Positions 43,423 to 52,961 of a stretch of 64,000 nucleotides of DNA are shown one piece after another. Each line of letters begins with the position of its first letter. Position 1 is the first letter of the stretch. The stretch spans positions 620,001 to 684,000 of the forward strand of contig NZ_CP119791.1 in the NCBI RefSeq assembly GCF_029338295.1, read 5' to 3'. A program made the position numbers and the translations under genes. Source of the stretch: Haladaptatus sp. QDMS2 (lineage in GTDB: Archaea > Halobacteriota > Halobacteria > Halobacteriales > Halococcaceae). The notes beneath the pieces were generated by a model. That model was not told the DNA's origin. It did no database searches and was given only the letters and a program-made list of their open reading frames with translations.

Positions 43423-44004
43423 TTATTCGTCGTCTTCTTCGACGACTTCGGGGTCGCTCATCGCGTTGTGGAGGCTGTCGAGGCCGTTTACCCACTCGGC
43501 GACGAGGCCGTATTCGATTTCCTCCGCGACAGAGAGGTCCAAGTCGTTGCCGTCGATGATGCGCGTCCCGGCCTGCACGCAGTATCCGAGCGCGGCATCA
43601 AGGTCGTCCTCTGCCTCCGCGTCGCCCGCGGCGAGGATGTACTCCTCCACGCTCGCGTCCTCGGCCGCCCCGTCGAGGATGTACTGCTCTGCGGCGTAGA
43701 ACACGCAGAGCAGGGACGTCTGGACCCCATCGACGAGCATGACCTTTTCCTCGTCTTCGAACTCGACGTCCGCGAGGACGATGTCGCGAATCTTCCCGAG
43801 TTCTTCCTGCGCGGTGTCCGCGTCGATGTCACCGTCGTCGTAACTGGTCACGACCTTCACGATTGCGATGGCCGTGTCGTCCTGCAGGTTGAGCAGCAGG
43901 CGTGCTGAGTCTTCGTCTTCTGGGTCGATGTCCTCTTCTTTGATCCGGTCCAGCCAGTTCTGCCACCGGTCTTCGGTGTAGAACTCTCCAGGGGGCGTGC
44001 TCAT
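43423..44004 (-). CDS. DUF2150 family protein
   Basis: A 193-residue very acidic cytoplasmic protein. The archaeal DUF2150 pattern is clear: FYTEDRWQNWLDRIKEEDIDPEDEDSARLLLNLQDDTAIAIVKV at the start, and KVMLVDGVQTSLLCVFYAAEQYIL in the middle, with mainly helical structure. The function is unknown. It lies between the pilin-like gene and the TatD-like gene with short gaps. Confidence 0.9.
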   Translation of the reverse strand: MSTPPGEFYTEDRWQNWLDRIKEEDIDPEDEDSARLLLNLQDDTAIAIVKVVTSYDDGDIDADTAQEELGKIRDIVLADVEFEDEEKVMLVDGVQTSLLCVFYAAEQYILDGAAEDASVEEYILAAGDAEAEDDLDAALGYCVQAGTRIIDGNDLDLSVAEEIEYGLVAEWVNGLDSLHNAMSDPEVVEEDDE

Positions 44005-44042
44005 ACCGAGAGGAAACGGGTGATACGTGATAAGCCCTGTGT

Positions 44043-44879
44043 TCAGAAATCTGCCGTGTCAATGTCGTACACGGCCTTCGGCGTCTCGACGTGTGCGACC
44101 CTGACGGCGTCCTCGTGGCCCGATTCGAGCAGCCAGTTCACCCGTCGTGGCACCGTCTTCGGGCCGAGAACCGCGCCGGGACGGTCGGGGTCGTCGATGA
44201 AGTCGGTCTCCATCAGGAACGGTTCGTCCTGTTCCAGTGCAACCTCCAGTCGGTCGCGGTCAGCGAGCACGCTCGGCGTCGGCCCCGCCAGTTTCCCGAC
44301 CGAGTAGTGTTTCACTACTTTGTGGCGCGGGAGGCCGCGTTCCTCGGCCCACTCGGCCACTTCGGTGAGGTCTTCGCTCGTCTCGGTGTGGAGTTGCACG
44401 GCGCAGTCGTGGTCAGCGCCGAGCGAGAAGGCGTGTTTCATCACGTCGTTCGACGCCTCCCACACGTCGTCTGAAACATCGTAGTGCGGGCGACCCGATT
44501 TGAGCGCGAGTGCCTCGTCGTCCGCGACGAACTCTGCGGCTACGTCGAGGCCCGTCTGCATCAGGTCGCACGCCTCGCCGGGAGTGAATCCGCGCTCGCC
44601 AACCAGCCGCGAGATGAGTGCGGGGTGGACGCCGAGGACGGCCCACGCCCGCCCCGCCAAAATCTCGGTCGCCTGTTCGACTGCGCCGATGGTCAGTTCG
44701 AACACTTCCCTGAAATCGCCGGGGCCTTCGACCTCGCGGTCCAGCAGGTGCCACGACGGTTTGTTGACGACGAGCATGTGGGTTCCGCCCGCGCGGGCGA
44801 AGTCCTTGACTGCTTCCTCGTTTCGCCCGTAGACGGGGTCGAGATGCAGGTGATTGTCGAGAATCGGCGTGTCGGGCAT
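44043..44879 (-). CDS. TatD-family metal-dependent hydrolase
   Basis: A 278-residue TIM-barrel amidohydrolase. The N-terminal metal site is ILDNHLHLDPVYG. Later metal residues lie in VLGVHPAL, AVQLHTETSED, KVVKHYSVGK and FLMETDFIDDPDRP. TatD enzymes are nucleases or hydrolases acting on DNA ends or small amides; haloarchaeal members carry this same set. The ATG at 44879 is preferred over one seven codons upstream because the barrel begins right after it. Confidence 0.88.
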   Translation of the reverse strand: MPDTPILDNHLHLDPVYGRNEEAVKDFARAGGTHMLVVNKPSWHLLDREVEGPGDFREVFELTIGAVEQATEILAGRAWAVLGVHPALISRLVGERGFTPGEACDLMQTGLDVAAEFVADDEALALKSGRPHYDVSDDVWEASNDVMKHAFSLGADHDCAVQLHTETSEDLTEVAEWAEERGLPRHKVVKHYSVGKLAGPTPSVLADRDRLEVALEQDEPFLMETDFIDDPDRPGAVLGPKTVPRRVNWLLESGHEDAVRVAHVETPKAVYDIDTADF

Positions 44880-44911
44880 ACCTGAGTGCGGGAGGCGCAC
44901 GAAAAAAGGTC

Positions 44912-45361
44912 TTACTCGATGGTGATGGAGTCGTGGGCGGCGTTTCGTAGTGCGTCGGAGCGCCCGTGTTCGCCGGGGGCGATGGCGAGTGTCCGAACCC
45001 CGTAGCGGGCGGCCATTTCGAGCAACGGCTTGAAGTCGGTGTCTCGGGAGGCGATGGCGAGGACGTCGATCGACTCGGTCACGATGAATTCAGCCGCATC
45101 GACGGCGAGTTTCACGTCCACGTCGCCGCTCGTGATGACCACCTCGAAGCCGCGGGCCTCTGCGGCCTGGATGAGCGCGGGCGTCGCGTGTTCGTCGAGG
45201 TAGAGCCGCCGCGTCGCTAGCCAGCCTGCGGCCGTCCCCGCCTCTCGCACGTCGTCTAAGTCGACGTTGAATTCGTCACGCAACACGTTCGGCCCATCGA
45301 CGAACAACCCAACTTTGGGTTCGTCGTGGTCCCCAACCAATTCATCGTTCCCACCGGGCAT
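44912..45361 (-). CDS. NYN-domain (PIN-like) protein
   Basis: A 149-residue protein with a PIN-like NYN nuclease fold. The first strand is VGLFVDGPNVL with the catalytic Asp. The second site is VKLAVDAAEF with Asp, and the third is IDVLAIASRDTDFKPLLEMA with the conserved SRDTDF motif. This matches the archaeal TIGR00288-like family. It probably processes or degrades RNA; targets are unknown. It is followed by the TatD-like gene, 32 bases away. Confidence 0.87.
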   Translation of the reverse strand: MPGGNDELVGDHDEPKVGLFVDGPNVLRDEFNVDLDDVREAGTAAGWLATRRLYLDEHATPALIQAAEARGFEVVITSGDVDVKLAVDAAEFIVTESIDVLAIASRDTDFKPLLEMAARYGVRTLAIAPGEHGRSDALRNAAHDSITIE

Positions 45362-45506
45362 GGCCGGGCTAGGATGGGTACGCTAAAAGCGGTGGCGATT
45401 GGCGAACCTGTCAACTGAATTTCACCAGACTGTGAGCGAGTCTCTTCGGCGCCCAGGCTGCAGAATAATCGGGTCATCCACAGGGAAATCGCCCGTAGGA
45501 ATGAAG

Positions 45507-45629
45507 CCCACCCGGCTTGCAGCCGGTGGGCGAAGTGGATGTGGTCGGTGCGGGAGATGACCCGCACGAACCGGATGACAGACACGTGTAGGTTGGATGA
45601 CAGACACGCGTGTGGCCTGCGAACAGGCC
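45507..45629. repeat. structured intergenic region with hairpins and a direct repeat
   Basis: This 290-base gap between two minus-strand genes holds several elements. One is a hairpin with arms CCCACCCGGCT/AGCCGGTGGG (45507-45530). Another is a perfect hairpin GTGCGGG/CCCGCAC (45548-45567). GGATGACAGACACG occurs as a 14-base direct repeat at 45573 and 45595, and a GGCCTG/CAGGCC hairpin with CGAA loop spans 45614-45629. It may be the decayed right end of an IS605/TnpB-type element, where similar hairpins occur, or a small structured RNA. I cannot decide. Confidence 0.4.
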
Positions 45630-45650
45630 GGGTGTTCCGTGATAGCCGAA

Positions 45651-46628
45651 TCAGGCGGAGGTAGCGTTCACGGAGCCGTTTCCGCTCCCTTCGAGGACGG
45701 TTCCGTCTTCGGAGACGGACCCGTTCGTGAGGGCACCGAGGGTTGCGTTCAGTTCGTAGGCTGGGGTCTGAATCGTCACCTCAGTGTCAGCAGAGACGTT
45801 GACGAACCGGATGTTGAGTTCGTAGCTGCCGTCTTCTGCGATTTCGGTGGCCTCCTTCTGGTCCTGGTAGTAGGCCCAGGCGGCCTCGCCCGCGTGTTCC
45901 GGGTCGACTTGTCCGGTCACGGTCCAGGTCTTCGGGGCGTCCTTCGGGCTGGAGCCCTCCATCGGGTAGCCCTTCGAGCGCCACGCGCCGTAGCCCTCGT
46001 AGATGACGTACACGTTGCTGTAGCCTTCAGCCTTGAGAGCCGCGGCACGAATCGACGAGAGGTGGTGTGGGCAGTCGCAGTAGGCGACGATTTTGTCGTC
46101 CTTCGGCCAACTGGCCACCGGGTCGTCCTCCATGTCGCTTTTCGCGGGGCTGACGACCGCGCCGTAGATGTGGGAGACGTCGTACTCAGACTGGCTGCGG
46201 GCGTCGAGGAACCGCGCCTCGCCGCGGACGTACCAGTAGTAGGCGACGTCGAAGGGAACCAGCGTAATGTCGGTTTCCTCGATCGTGTTGGTTTCCCAGC
46301 GGGACTCGTCGACTTCGTAGTCTTCGAGCTTGATGTTGAACTCCGGCGGGTAGCCGTCGTTCGGGTCGGGGTCTTCTGGGAGGTCCATCTCGTTGGTTGG
46401 ACCGTCGAACGCGAGACGCCCCTCTGCGGACATCTCGACTGCGACCTCCTGCTGGGCGGTGGTCGTCTCCGCCGCCGTGGTCGTCGCGTTCTCGGTCAGC
46501 TCCTGGGTACTCGTCGAGTTGTCCGAGCTACCGCCGTTCGAACAGCCTGCGAGCCCGGCAATAGCGGCCGCGCCGGACACCTGTAAGAAACGCCGGCGGG
46601 TCGTATTTCGATTCGTCATCGTCGTCAT
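45651..46628 (-). CDS. exported rhodanese-domain lipoprotein
   Basis: A 325-residue protein. The N-terminus TRRRFLQVSGAAA is a Tat motif followed by lipobox LAGC, so it is a surface lipoprotein, with a Thr/Ala-rich spacer. The rhodanese domain (about residues 140-215) has ARFLDARSQSEYDVSHIYGA and an active-site-like loop YCDCPHHLSS with Cys. A C-terminal beta-rich domain follows. Rhodaneses move sulfur; exported forms are poorly understood. Start at 46628 fits the TATA box centred 24-25 bases upstream; in-frame ATGs at 46643 and 46619 are alternatives. Confidence 0.82.
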   Translation of the reverse strand: MTTMTNRNTTRRRFLQVSGAAAIAGLAGCSNGGSSDNSTSTQELTENATTTAAETTTAQQEVAVEMSAEGRLAFDGPTNEMDLPEDPDPNDGYPPEFNIKLEDYEVDESRWETNTIEETDITLVPFDVAYYWYVRGEARFLDARSQSEYDVSHIYGAVVSPAKSDMEDDPVASWPKDDKIVAYCDCPHHLSSIRAAALKAEGYSNVYVIYEGYGAWRSKGYPMEGSSPKDAPKTWTVTGQVDPEHAGEAAWAYYQDQKEATEIAEDGSYELNIRFVNVSADTEVTIQTPAYELNATLGALTNGSVSEDGTVLEGSGNGSVNATSA

Positions 46629-46644
46629 GGCGTTACCGACCATC

Positions 46645-46660
46645 CCCTATAATTATAGGG
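46645..46660. promoter_or_regulatory. perfect palindrome containing the rhodanese TATA box
   Basis: CCCTATAATTATAGGG is a 16-base perfect palindrome whose centre lies 24-25 bases from the ATG at 46628. It provides a TATA box in either direction, although the next plus-strand gene begins 210 bases away. Confidence 0.5.
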
Positions 46661-46698
46661 CTGGTAAGGTCACCCCACACGAAGCTTATCACCTCCAT

Positions 46699-46730
46699 AA
46701 GCGCGTGTGAGTGTCTCGCACGCGCTTTTT
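46699..46730 (+). terminator. hairpin with T-run in the gcvT upstream region
   Basis: Arms of 13 bases (AAGCGCGTGTGAG and CTCGCACGCGCTT, one G-T pair) enclose a three-base loop and are followed on the plus strand by a T-run (46726-46730). It resembles an intrinsic terminator, but no upstream plus-strand gene exists to terminate, so it may end a short leader RNA ahead of gcvT. Confidence 0.5.
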
Positions 46731-46869
46731 CACTGTTTTCCCAATTCCCGTAGCTAACTGTTCAAAACATCGAAATTCAAAACTTTACGTAGAAACTGTC
46801 ATGTGTGGCCGAACGATGGGACGCGCGCAACACCAAAACGTTACTTGGCGGGGGTGCGACCGGATGTGT

Positions 46870-47979
46870 ATGGGTCTTCTCAAACCACCACTGCACGGCG
46901 TCCACGACGCCCGCGGTGCGAAGTTCACCGAGTTCGGCGGCTGGGATATGCCAGTCGAGTTCGACTCTATCCGAACCGAACACGAGAGTGTTCGGGAGGC
47001 CGCTGGCATCTTCGACGTGAGCCACATGGGCGAAATCATCGTCTCCGGCCCCGACGCCGAGGCGCTCATGCAGCGACTCACCTCGAACGACGTCACCGTC
47101 CTCTCGCCGGGCGACGCACAGTACTCGATGATTACGAACGAAGACGGCGTCATCATCGACGACACCGTCGTGTATCGGCTCCCCGACGCTATCGAGGGCG
47201 ACTACCTGTTCATCCCGAACGCCGGGCACGACGGCGAGATGCAACGGCGATGGGAAACCCACCGCGACGAGTGGGGCCTCGACGCCAGCGTCGAGAACGT
47301 CACGTCAGACTGGGCGATGTTCGCGCTCCAGGGCCCCGACGCGGAAAAGTTGCTCATGGCAGCGGTCGACGAGCACACGCCCGCCGAACCGACCGCCGTC
47401 CAGAACCTGAAGTCGTTCACGGCGACGGTGCTCTCGTTCGACGGCGCGGAGTGCATCGTCGCCCGGACGGGCTACACCGGCGAGGACGGGTTCGAAATCC
47501 TCGCACCGTGGGACGACGCAGAAGCCGTGTGGGAGCTGTTCGACGTGCAGCCGTGTGGACTCGGCGCACGCGACACCCTGCGCATGGAGATGGGCTTTCT
47601 CCTCTCCGGGCAGGACTTCCACCCGGAGGACAACCCGCGAACGCCCTACGAGGCGGGGCTCAGTTTCACCGTCAAACTCGACACCGAGTTCGTGGGCCGC
47701 GACGCGCTCGAACGCCAGCACGCAGAGGGCGTAGCGGAGAAGTTCGTCGGCTTCCAGCTCCTGGAGCGCGGCGTCCCGCGACACGGGTACGATATTACTA
47801 ACACAGATGAGGAGCATATCGGCACAGTGACGAGCGGGACGATGAGTCCGACACTGGGCGAACCAATCGGACTCGGGTACGTTCCCGTCGACTATGCGGA
47901 CCCGGACACGACGATTCACGTCCTCGTCCGTGGTAATCCGAAGAAAGCAGTCATCAAATCACTCCCCTTCAACCAATGA
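46870..47979 (+). CDS. gcvT: glycine cleavage system T protein (aminomethyltransferase)
   Basis: A 369-residue tetrahydrofolate-dependent enzyme that releases ammonia from the aminomethyl group carried on GcvH, making methylene-tetrahydrofolate. It begins [27 protein letters not shown]. Folate-site residues are in FDVSHMGEI and [14 protein letters not shown], and the C-terminal LGLG-like segment PIGLGYV is typical. The ATG at 46870 fits the family; in-frame ATGs upstream would add codons of non-coding character. The gcvH ATG overlaps its stop by four bases. Confidence 0.94.
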   Translation: MGLLKPPLHGVHDARGAKFTEFGGWDMPVEFDSIRTEHESVREAAGIFDVSHMGEIIVSGPDAEALMQRLTSNDVTVLSPGDAQYSMITNEDGVIIDDTVVYRLPDAIEGDYLFIPNAGHDGEMQRRWETHRDEWGLDASVENVTSDWAMFALQGPDAEKLLMAAVDEHTPAEPTAVQNLKSFTATVLSFDGAECIVARTGYTGEDGFEILAPWDDAEAVWELFDVQPCGLGARDTLRMEMGFLLSGQDFHPEDNPRTPYEAGLSFTVKLDTEFVGRDALERQHAEGVAEKFVGFQLLERGVPRHGYDITNTDEEHIGTVTSGTMSPTLGEPIGLGYVPVDYADPDTTIHVLVRGNPKKAVIKSLPFNQ

Positions 47980-48359
47980 CATTCGAAGTACCAGACGACC
48001 TCAAGTATCAGGAATCACACGAGTGGGCACGCGCAGCAGACGGAACGGCCAAAATCGGCATCACCGACTTCGCCCAGGACGAACTCGGCGACATCGTGTT
48101 CGTCGAACTGCCCGACGTCGGGGACGACGTGAGCAAGGGTGCGGAGTTCGGCGTCGTCGAATCCATCAAAGCCGTCTCCGACCTCTACGCACCGGTCTCC
48201 GGGACGGTCACCGCGGTCAACGACCAGGTGTTCGACGCCCCGGAACTCGTAAACGACGACCCGTACGGCGACGGCTGGATGCTGGAAGTCGAACTCACGG
48301 ACGAATCTGAACTCGACTCCCTGCTCACACCGGACGACTACGAAGACCAGATCGCCTGA
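47976..48359 (+). CDS. gcvH: glycine cleavage system H protein
   Basis: A 127-residue lipoyl carrier shuttling the aminomethyl group between P and T proteins. The lipoylated Lys is in [20 protein letters not shown]. The start [39 protein letters not shown] is the family pattern. Translation is coupled to gcvT (ATGA overlap). A T6 tract at 48373-48378 just after the stop may end the transcript. Confidence 0.96.
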   Translation: MTFEVPDDLKYQESHEWARAADGTAKIGITDFAQDELGDIVFVELPDVGDDVSKGAEFGVVESIKAVSDLYAPVSGTVTAVNDQVFDAPELVNDDPYGDGWMLEVELTDESELDSLLTPDDYEDQIA

Positions 48360-48372
48360 CCCGGCGAGCGAC

Positions 48373-48378
48373 TTTTTT
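48373..48378 (+). terminator. T-tract after gcvH
   Basis: TTTTTT about 13 bases after the gcvH stop, preceded by GCGAGCGAC. Short T-runs commonly end archaeal transcripts. It suggests gcvTH and gcvPAPB may be separately transcribed despite adjacency. Confidence 0.4.
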
Positions 48379-48549
48379 GCGCCTCACCGAAGCGTGTCAG
48401 TCAAACACAATGCACGGGTGTGTATCGTCTGTCCCGGCAACCGCGTCGGATGGACACTGTCGTGATAATCGACGCAATCATATGCGATAGTCTGTAACCA
48501 ACTACCATCGTGCGGCCACAAACCGGACAACAGCGGTTCTTCGCAAACT

Positions 48550-49884
48550 ATGAGTGATTCAGCAACCCCCGGCAGTCCTTTCGCCCCGCACACGCCAGAC
48601 GAGACGCAGGCGATGCTCGACGTTCTCGGCGTGGCGAGCGAAGAGGACCTGTTCGACATCCCAGACGACGTCGCGTTCGACGGCACGTTCGGCATCCCAC
48701 AGCGCAGTGAGCAATCCGTTCGCGCACGCGCAGACAAGATGCTCAACCGAAACGCAAATCTGACCGAGTTCCTCGGGCGAGGCCACTACAGCCACTACAT
48801 CCCCTCGCTCGTGGACAACCTCTCTATCCGGTCTGAGTTTCTGACCTCCTACACCCAATACCAGCCGGAAGTCGCCCAGGGCTTCCTGCAGGTGCTGTTC
48901 GAGTACCAGTCGATGCTCGCGGAACTCACGGGCCTCGAAATCGCCAATTGCTCGATGTACGACGCGGCGACCGCCCTCGGCGAGGCGGCCACGCTCGCAA
49001 ATCGCCTGCGCAAGACGTCAGGCCACCGCGTGCTCGTCCCGAAAGCCATCTCCGTGGGTCGCCGCGACGTGCTCGAAAACTACGTCGATGGCTCCGAGAT
49101 GGTCGTCGAATCCTACGCCATGGACGACGGAAACGCGGACCTCGACGTGCTCACCGACCTCGTAGACGACGACGTGGTCATGATTTACGCCGAGAATCCG
49201 ACCGTCCGGGGGACGATAGAGGAGGGGCTCGCCAAACTCGGCAAACTCGCCCACGACAACGACGCCATCTTCACCCTCGGCAGCGACCCCGTCGCGCTCT
49301 CGCTGCTCGAAAAACCGTCCGACGTCGGCGCAGACGTGGTCGTCGGCGACGCCTCGACGCTCGGCATCCCGACGAGTTTCGGCATGGGCCTCGGCATCTT
49401 CGCCTGCCGCGAGGACTTCCTGCGGCAGGTTCCCGGTCGCCTCGTCGGCATCTCCGAGGATTCTGCGGGCATGCGCGCCTACACGCTCACGCTTCAGACG
49501 CGCGAACAGCACATCCGCCGCGAGCGGGCCACCTCGAACATCTGTTCGAACCAGGCGTGGGTCGCCCTCCGGGCGGCGATGCATATTGCCATGCTCGGCC
49601 CGGACGGCCTCGTGGACCTCGCGAGGGACTGCGTCACCCGTCCCGAGGAACTCGCAGAACGTCTCGACGATATCAGCGGGATTCAGGCCCCGGTTCACGA
49701 CCGGTATCACTTCCGGGAGTTCGTCGCCCACACGGACCAACCTGCGAAGGCCATCGTTTCAGACCTCGCGGGCAAGGGCTTCGCCGTCCACCGGGTCGGC
49801 GAACACGAGGTGCAGGTGTGTGTGACCGAGACCAACGCCATCGCCGTAGACGAGTTCGTCGCGGCATTCGAGGAGGTAGCCTAG
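48550..49884 (+). CDS. gcvPA: glycine dehydrogenase subunit 1 (P protein, N-terminal part)
   Basis: A 444-residue half of the two-subunit P protein, as in many archaea and Gram-positives. It decarboxylates glycine and loads the aminomethyl group onto GcvH. It shows [51 protein letters not shown] regions and [19 protein letters not shown]. The PLP Lys is on subunit 2. The 190-base gap from gcvH may carry its own promoter. The stop codon is immediately followed by the gcvPB ATG. Confidence 0.94.
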   Translation: MSDSATPGSPFAPHTPDETQAMLDVLGVASEEDLFDIPDDVAFDGTFGIPQRSEQSVRARADKMLNRNANLTEFLGRGHYSHYIPSLVDNLSIRSEFLTSYTQYQPEVAQGFLQVLFEYQSMLAELTGLEIANCSMYDAATALGEAATLANRLRKTSGHRVLVPKAISVGRRDVLENYVDGSEMVVESYAMDDGNADLDVLTDLVDDDVVMIYAENPTVRGTIEEGLAKLGKLAHDNDAIFTLGSDPVALSLLEKPSDVGADVVVGDASTLGIPTSFGMGLGIFACREDFLRQVPGRLVGISEDSAGMRAYTLTLQTREQHIRRERATSNICSNQAWVALRAAMHIAMLGPDGLVDLARDCVTRPEELAERLDDISGIQAPVHDRYHFREFVAHTDQPAKAIVSDLAGKGFAVHRVGEHEVQVCVTETNAIAVDEFVAAFEEVA

Positions 49885-51312
49885 ATGTTCTACGACCAGG
49901 CTCGCTGGACCCACGACTCAGAAGACGTGTACGAACCGCTGCTCTCTGAAAAGAGCACGAAGACGGTGAAAATCGACGAGTCACCGCTCCCGCCGTCGCT
50001 CACGCGCGACGACCTCGAACTGCCGAATCTCTCGGAGCCGGAACTCGCCCGCCACTACACCCGGCTGAGCCAGATGAACTACGGCATCGAGTCGGGGCCG
50101 TTCCCGCTCGGCAGTTGTACGATGAAGTACAACCCGAAATTCACCGACGACATCTCGACGATTCCGGCGGGAGCCGTCCACCCGGAGCGTCCAGACGAGA
50201 CGATTCAGGGGACGCTCGAACTACTCTACAAGCTCCAGGACTACCTCGGGCGCATCGGTGGCATGGACGCGGTTACGCTCCAGCCACCTGCGGGCGCGGC
50301 CGGTGAGTTCACGGGCATCCTCATCGCCAAAGCCTTCCACGAGGCAAACGGCGACGACGAGCGGACGGAAATCATCATCCCCGACTCCGCTCACGGGACG
50401 AACTTCGCGACCGCTGCGCTCGCCGGCTACGACGTGGTTTCGCTGCCGAGCGACGAGGACGGGCGCGTGGACTTAGAAGCCCTCGAAGTCGCCGTCTCCA
50501 ACCAGACGGCCGCGCTCATGCTCACGAATCCGAACACACTCGGACTGTTCGAGCGAAACATCGAGGAAATCGCCACCATCGTCCACGACGCGGGCGGCCT
50601 GCTCTACTACGACGGGGCGAATCTGAACGCCCTCCTCGGGCGGGCCCGTCCGGGTGACATGGGCTTCGACATCATGCACTACAACGTTCACAAGACGTTC
50701 GCGACGCCCCACGGCGGTGGCGGACCCGGGGCTGGACCGGTCGGGGTCACCGAACGCCTCGCCGAGTTCCTGCCACGTCCGCACATCAAACAGCACAAGG
50801 GCGGGTACCGACTGTACGACCCAGAACAGTCGGTCGGCAAGGTTCACGGCTTCCACGGCAACTGGCTCGTCCTCGTTCGTGCGTTCGCCTACATCGACCG
50901 TCTGGGTGACGCCGGTCTCGCCGACGCGAGCGCGAAAGCAGTGCTTAATGCGAACTATCTCGCGAGCCAGATAGACTACGACGTGCCGTACGGGCCGTTC
51001 CACCACGAGTTCGTCGCGAGCGCGGGCGACCAGGACGCAGCCGACGTGGCAAAGCGGATGCTCGACTTCGGCGTCCACCCGCCGACGACGAAGTGGCCGG
51101 ACATCGTCTCACAGGCGCTGATGACCGAACCGACGGAAATCGAGAACCGCGAGACGCTCGACCAACTCGCAACTGCCTTCAACGCCGTCGTCGGCGAGGA
51201 CGACGACGTACTCGAATCGGCCCCGTCTCGGACGGCGGCTCGCCGTATCGACCAGGTGCAGGCCGCGCGCAACCCGCGCCTGTCGTGGCACGCACTCGAG
51301 ACGGAGGACTGA
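49885..51312 (+). CDS. gcvPB: glycine dehydrogenase subunit 2 (P protein, C-terminal part)
   Basis: A 475-residue subunit carrying the PLP Lys in MHYNVHKTFATPHGGGGPGAGPVG near residue 272. Other signatures are SGPFPLGSCTMKYNPK and LQPPAGAAGEFTGI, plus the Asp-containing GLLYYDGANLNALLG cofactor region. It forms the active P enzyme with gcvPA. ATG at 49885 abuts the preceding stop with no gap, so translation is coupled. Dihydrolipoamide dehydrogenase (L protein) is not in the window. Confidence 0.95.
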   Translation: MFYDQARWTHDSEDVYEPLLSEKSTKTVKIDESPLPPSLTRDDLELPNLSEPELARHYTRLSQMNYGIESGPFPLGSCTMKYNPKFTDDISTIPAGAVHPERPDETIQGTLELLYKLQDYLGRIGGMDAVTLQPPAGAAGEFTGILIAKAFHEANGDDERTEIIIPDSAHGTNFATAALAGYDVVSLPSDEDGRVDLEALEVAVSNQTAALMLTNPNTLGLFERNIEEIATIVHDAGGLLYYDGANLNALLGRARPGDMGFDIMHYNVHKTFATPHGGGGPGAGPVGVTERLAEFLPRPHIKQHKGGYRLYDPEQSVGKVHGFHGNWLVLVRAFAYIDRLGDAGLADASAKAVLNANYLASQIDYDVPYGPFHHEFVASAGDQDAADVAKRMLDFGVHPPTTKWPDIVSQALMTEPTEIENRETLDQLATAFNAVVGEDDDVLESAPSRTAARRIDQVQAARNPRLSWHALETED

Positions 51313-51345
51313 AGAAAGCCAGCCTTTTCTGAACATTTCGGGCAC

Positions 51346-51353
51346 AATAAATA
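51346..51353 (+). promoter_or_regulatory. TATA-like box for the membrane protein downstream of gcv
   Basis: AATAAATA lies about 34 bases before the ATG at 51384, giving a leader of roughly ten bases. An in-frame ATG at 51363 lies only 10 bases past the box, so it is unlikely to be used. Confidence 0.4.
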
Positions 51354-51383
51354 AAGTAACGCATGCCTCTAGTTCCGGTATGG

Positions 51384-52718
51384 ATGATTGAGAAACTGGA
51401 CCGGCGACGACTGGTGATTCTGTTCACGCTCGTCGTCGTCTTACTCTCGACACTGGTCCTCGCCCAGCCAACCACGGTCCAGGATGCTGCCCCTCCCGCA
51501 GAACTCAGGCAGACACCGGAGGGAGTTCACCTCGTCGAAGGCGCTCCGAACAGTTCGGCGATGCTCTGGCCCTACACGAGTCGCTCTCACTCGTTCTCCC
51601 AGCGGACGCTCCCGATAAATATGATCGTCCACGGGAACGCCTCGCGGGTTCGGTATATCCTGATGGAACAGACTGACGCCAAGTGGAACGTCACCAGAGA
51701 CGAGTGGGTTCCGGCCCAACCCGAAGAGCAATTGGAAGGACAGCGCGGTCCGCGCATCGACTGGGGGTCTACCCGCGGTGCTGACCGCTTCGTCTACATC
51801 CACAACCCGGTCAGTCGGACCGGCCAGGTGGGTGTTGACCCCGAAACCGAAGGCGGCGGCCTCTGGGTTCCGGAGACGTATCAGGTCCACGACGGCACCT
51901 ACCTCGGGACGCGCACGCACATCCGTCTCTACGCGGGCGGCTCTGGCGATTCGGCGTGGACCGCGATGCAGATTCACCACGAACACTGGGACTGGTTCCG
52001 CCTGCGACACACGGTCGGGAGTCTGGAGAAGGGGCGCACTGAGGTCGAACGCGACCTCATCGGTGCGCCCTTCGTGACGGACGTGACCCGTGAGTACCAC
52101 GGCACGCGCCGCACCATCGACGCCGACGGCTGGACGACCATCATCGACCTCGATAGTCGCAACGGCACCGCGACCGGATTGTCGGTCGCACCGCTGCTCG
52201 GCCTCCTGTTCGTCCCGGCGCTTACCCGTCGGCTCGACGACGTCGCCATGCAGGTGAGAAAACGCACCCGCCACTGGCCGCTTCCGCCACGAAGCGTGCT
52301 CCTGTTCGGGTCGATGGTCGGACTGATGCTGTTCGTCCGCATCGGCGCGGTCACCGTGGAATCGTGGAACGTGACCGAATCGCCGAAACTCATCGCGGGG
52401 TTCTTCTACCCGTTCCTCGCTGCTGGGATTCCACTCGCGGCGTACAAGCTCGCCCAGGGACTGGAGCGCGACGACGCGTTCTTGCTCGCCATGTTCGGTC
52501 TCGGCTTTGGCATCCTCGCGGACTACGCCTACCTCGACATCGAGGTGATTCCCGTGAACGTGATGCTCCACCGCATCGTGCTCGCGGTGGCAATCGGCGT
52601 CCTCGCCGCTGGCGGTGCGCGCTACGGCGCTGGCGAGTCTCGGCTCAACAGACACCTCGTGGGCGGTCTCGTCCTCTGGATTTGCTCGCTCGTCTGGCCG
52701 CTGCTCGGCTGGGTGTGA
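51384..52718 (+). CDS. membrane protein with exported middle domain, unknown family
   Basis: About 444 residues. An N-terminal anchor (LVILFTLVVVLLSTLVLA) is followed by about 200 residues that look extracellular. These are rich in Trp, Tyr, His and Asp, with WVPAQPEEQ and QIHHEHWDWFRLRH. From about residue 245 five to six hydrophobic segments finish the protein. The middle part has features of a beta-rich sensor or ligand-binding domain. I recognise no family. It follows gcvPB but has its own TATA-like box. An alternative start at 51363 adds seven residues. Confidence 0.65.
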   Translation: MIEKLDRRRLVILFTLVVVLLSTLVLAQPTTVQDAAPPAELRQTPEGVHLVEGAPNSSAMLWPYTSRSHSFSQRTLPINMIVHGNASRVRYILMEQTDAKWNVTRDEWVPAQPEEQLEGQRGPRIDWGSTRGADRFVYIHNPVSRTGQVGVDPETEGGGLWVPETYQVHDGTYLGTRTHIRLYAGGSGDSAWTAMQIHHEHWDWFRLRHTVGSLEKGRTEVERDLIGAPFVTDVTREYHGTRRTIDADGWTTIIDLDSRNGTATGLSVAPLLGLLFVPALTRRLDDVAMQVRKRTRHWPLPPRSVLLFGSMVGLMLFVRIGAVTVESWNVTESPKLIAGFFYPFLAAGIPLAAYKLAQGLERDDAFLLAMFGLGFGILADYAYLDIEVIPVNVMLHRIVLAVAIGVLAAGGARYGAGESRLNRHLVGGLVLWICSLVWPLLGWV

Positions 52719-52961
52719 GAAATCTACAATCTTTTTAGTGTTCGTTCAGTACAACGAAACACGTCAACCACGCTGTATTAGGCCCCCCGTAGTAACTGTG
52801 TAGAACGTATTGGAATGAAACGTACAACTATATCCCGGCACATACATCTACTCCCGAAAATGATTCACGGCATTCGAAAAACAGCGTAGAAAACGCTTTC
52901 ATCTAACGAGCGACTCACGTTCACTGAACGAGACGCACGCCGATTTCGCCACCCCCATACC

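Noticed and set aside
48379-48549. Possible glycine riboswitch between gcvH and gcvPA
   Set aside because: I could not find the conserved core of the glycine riboswitch, and such elements are not established in haloarchaea. The gap is recorded only as a probable promoter.
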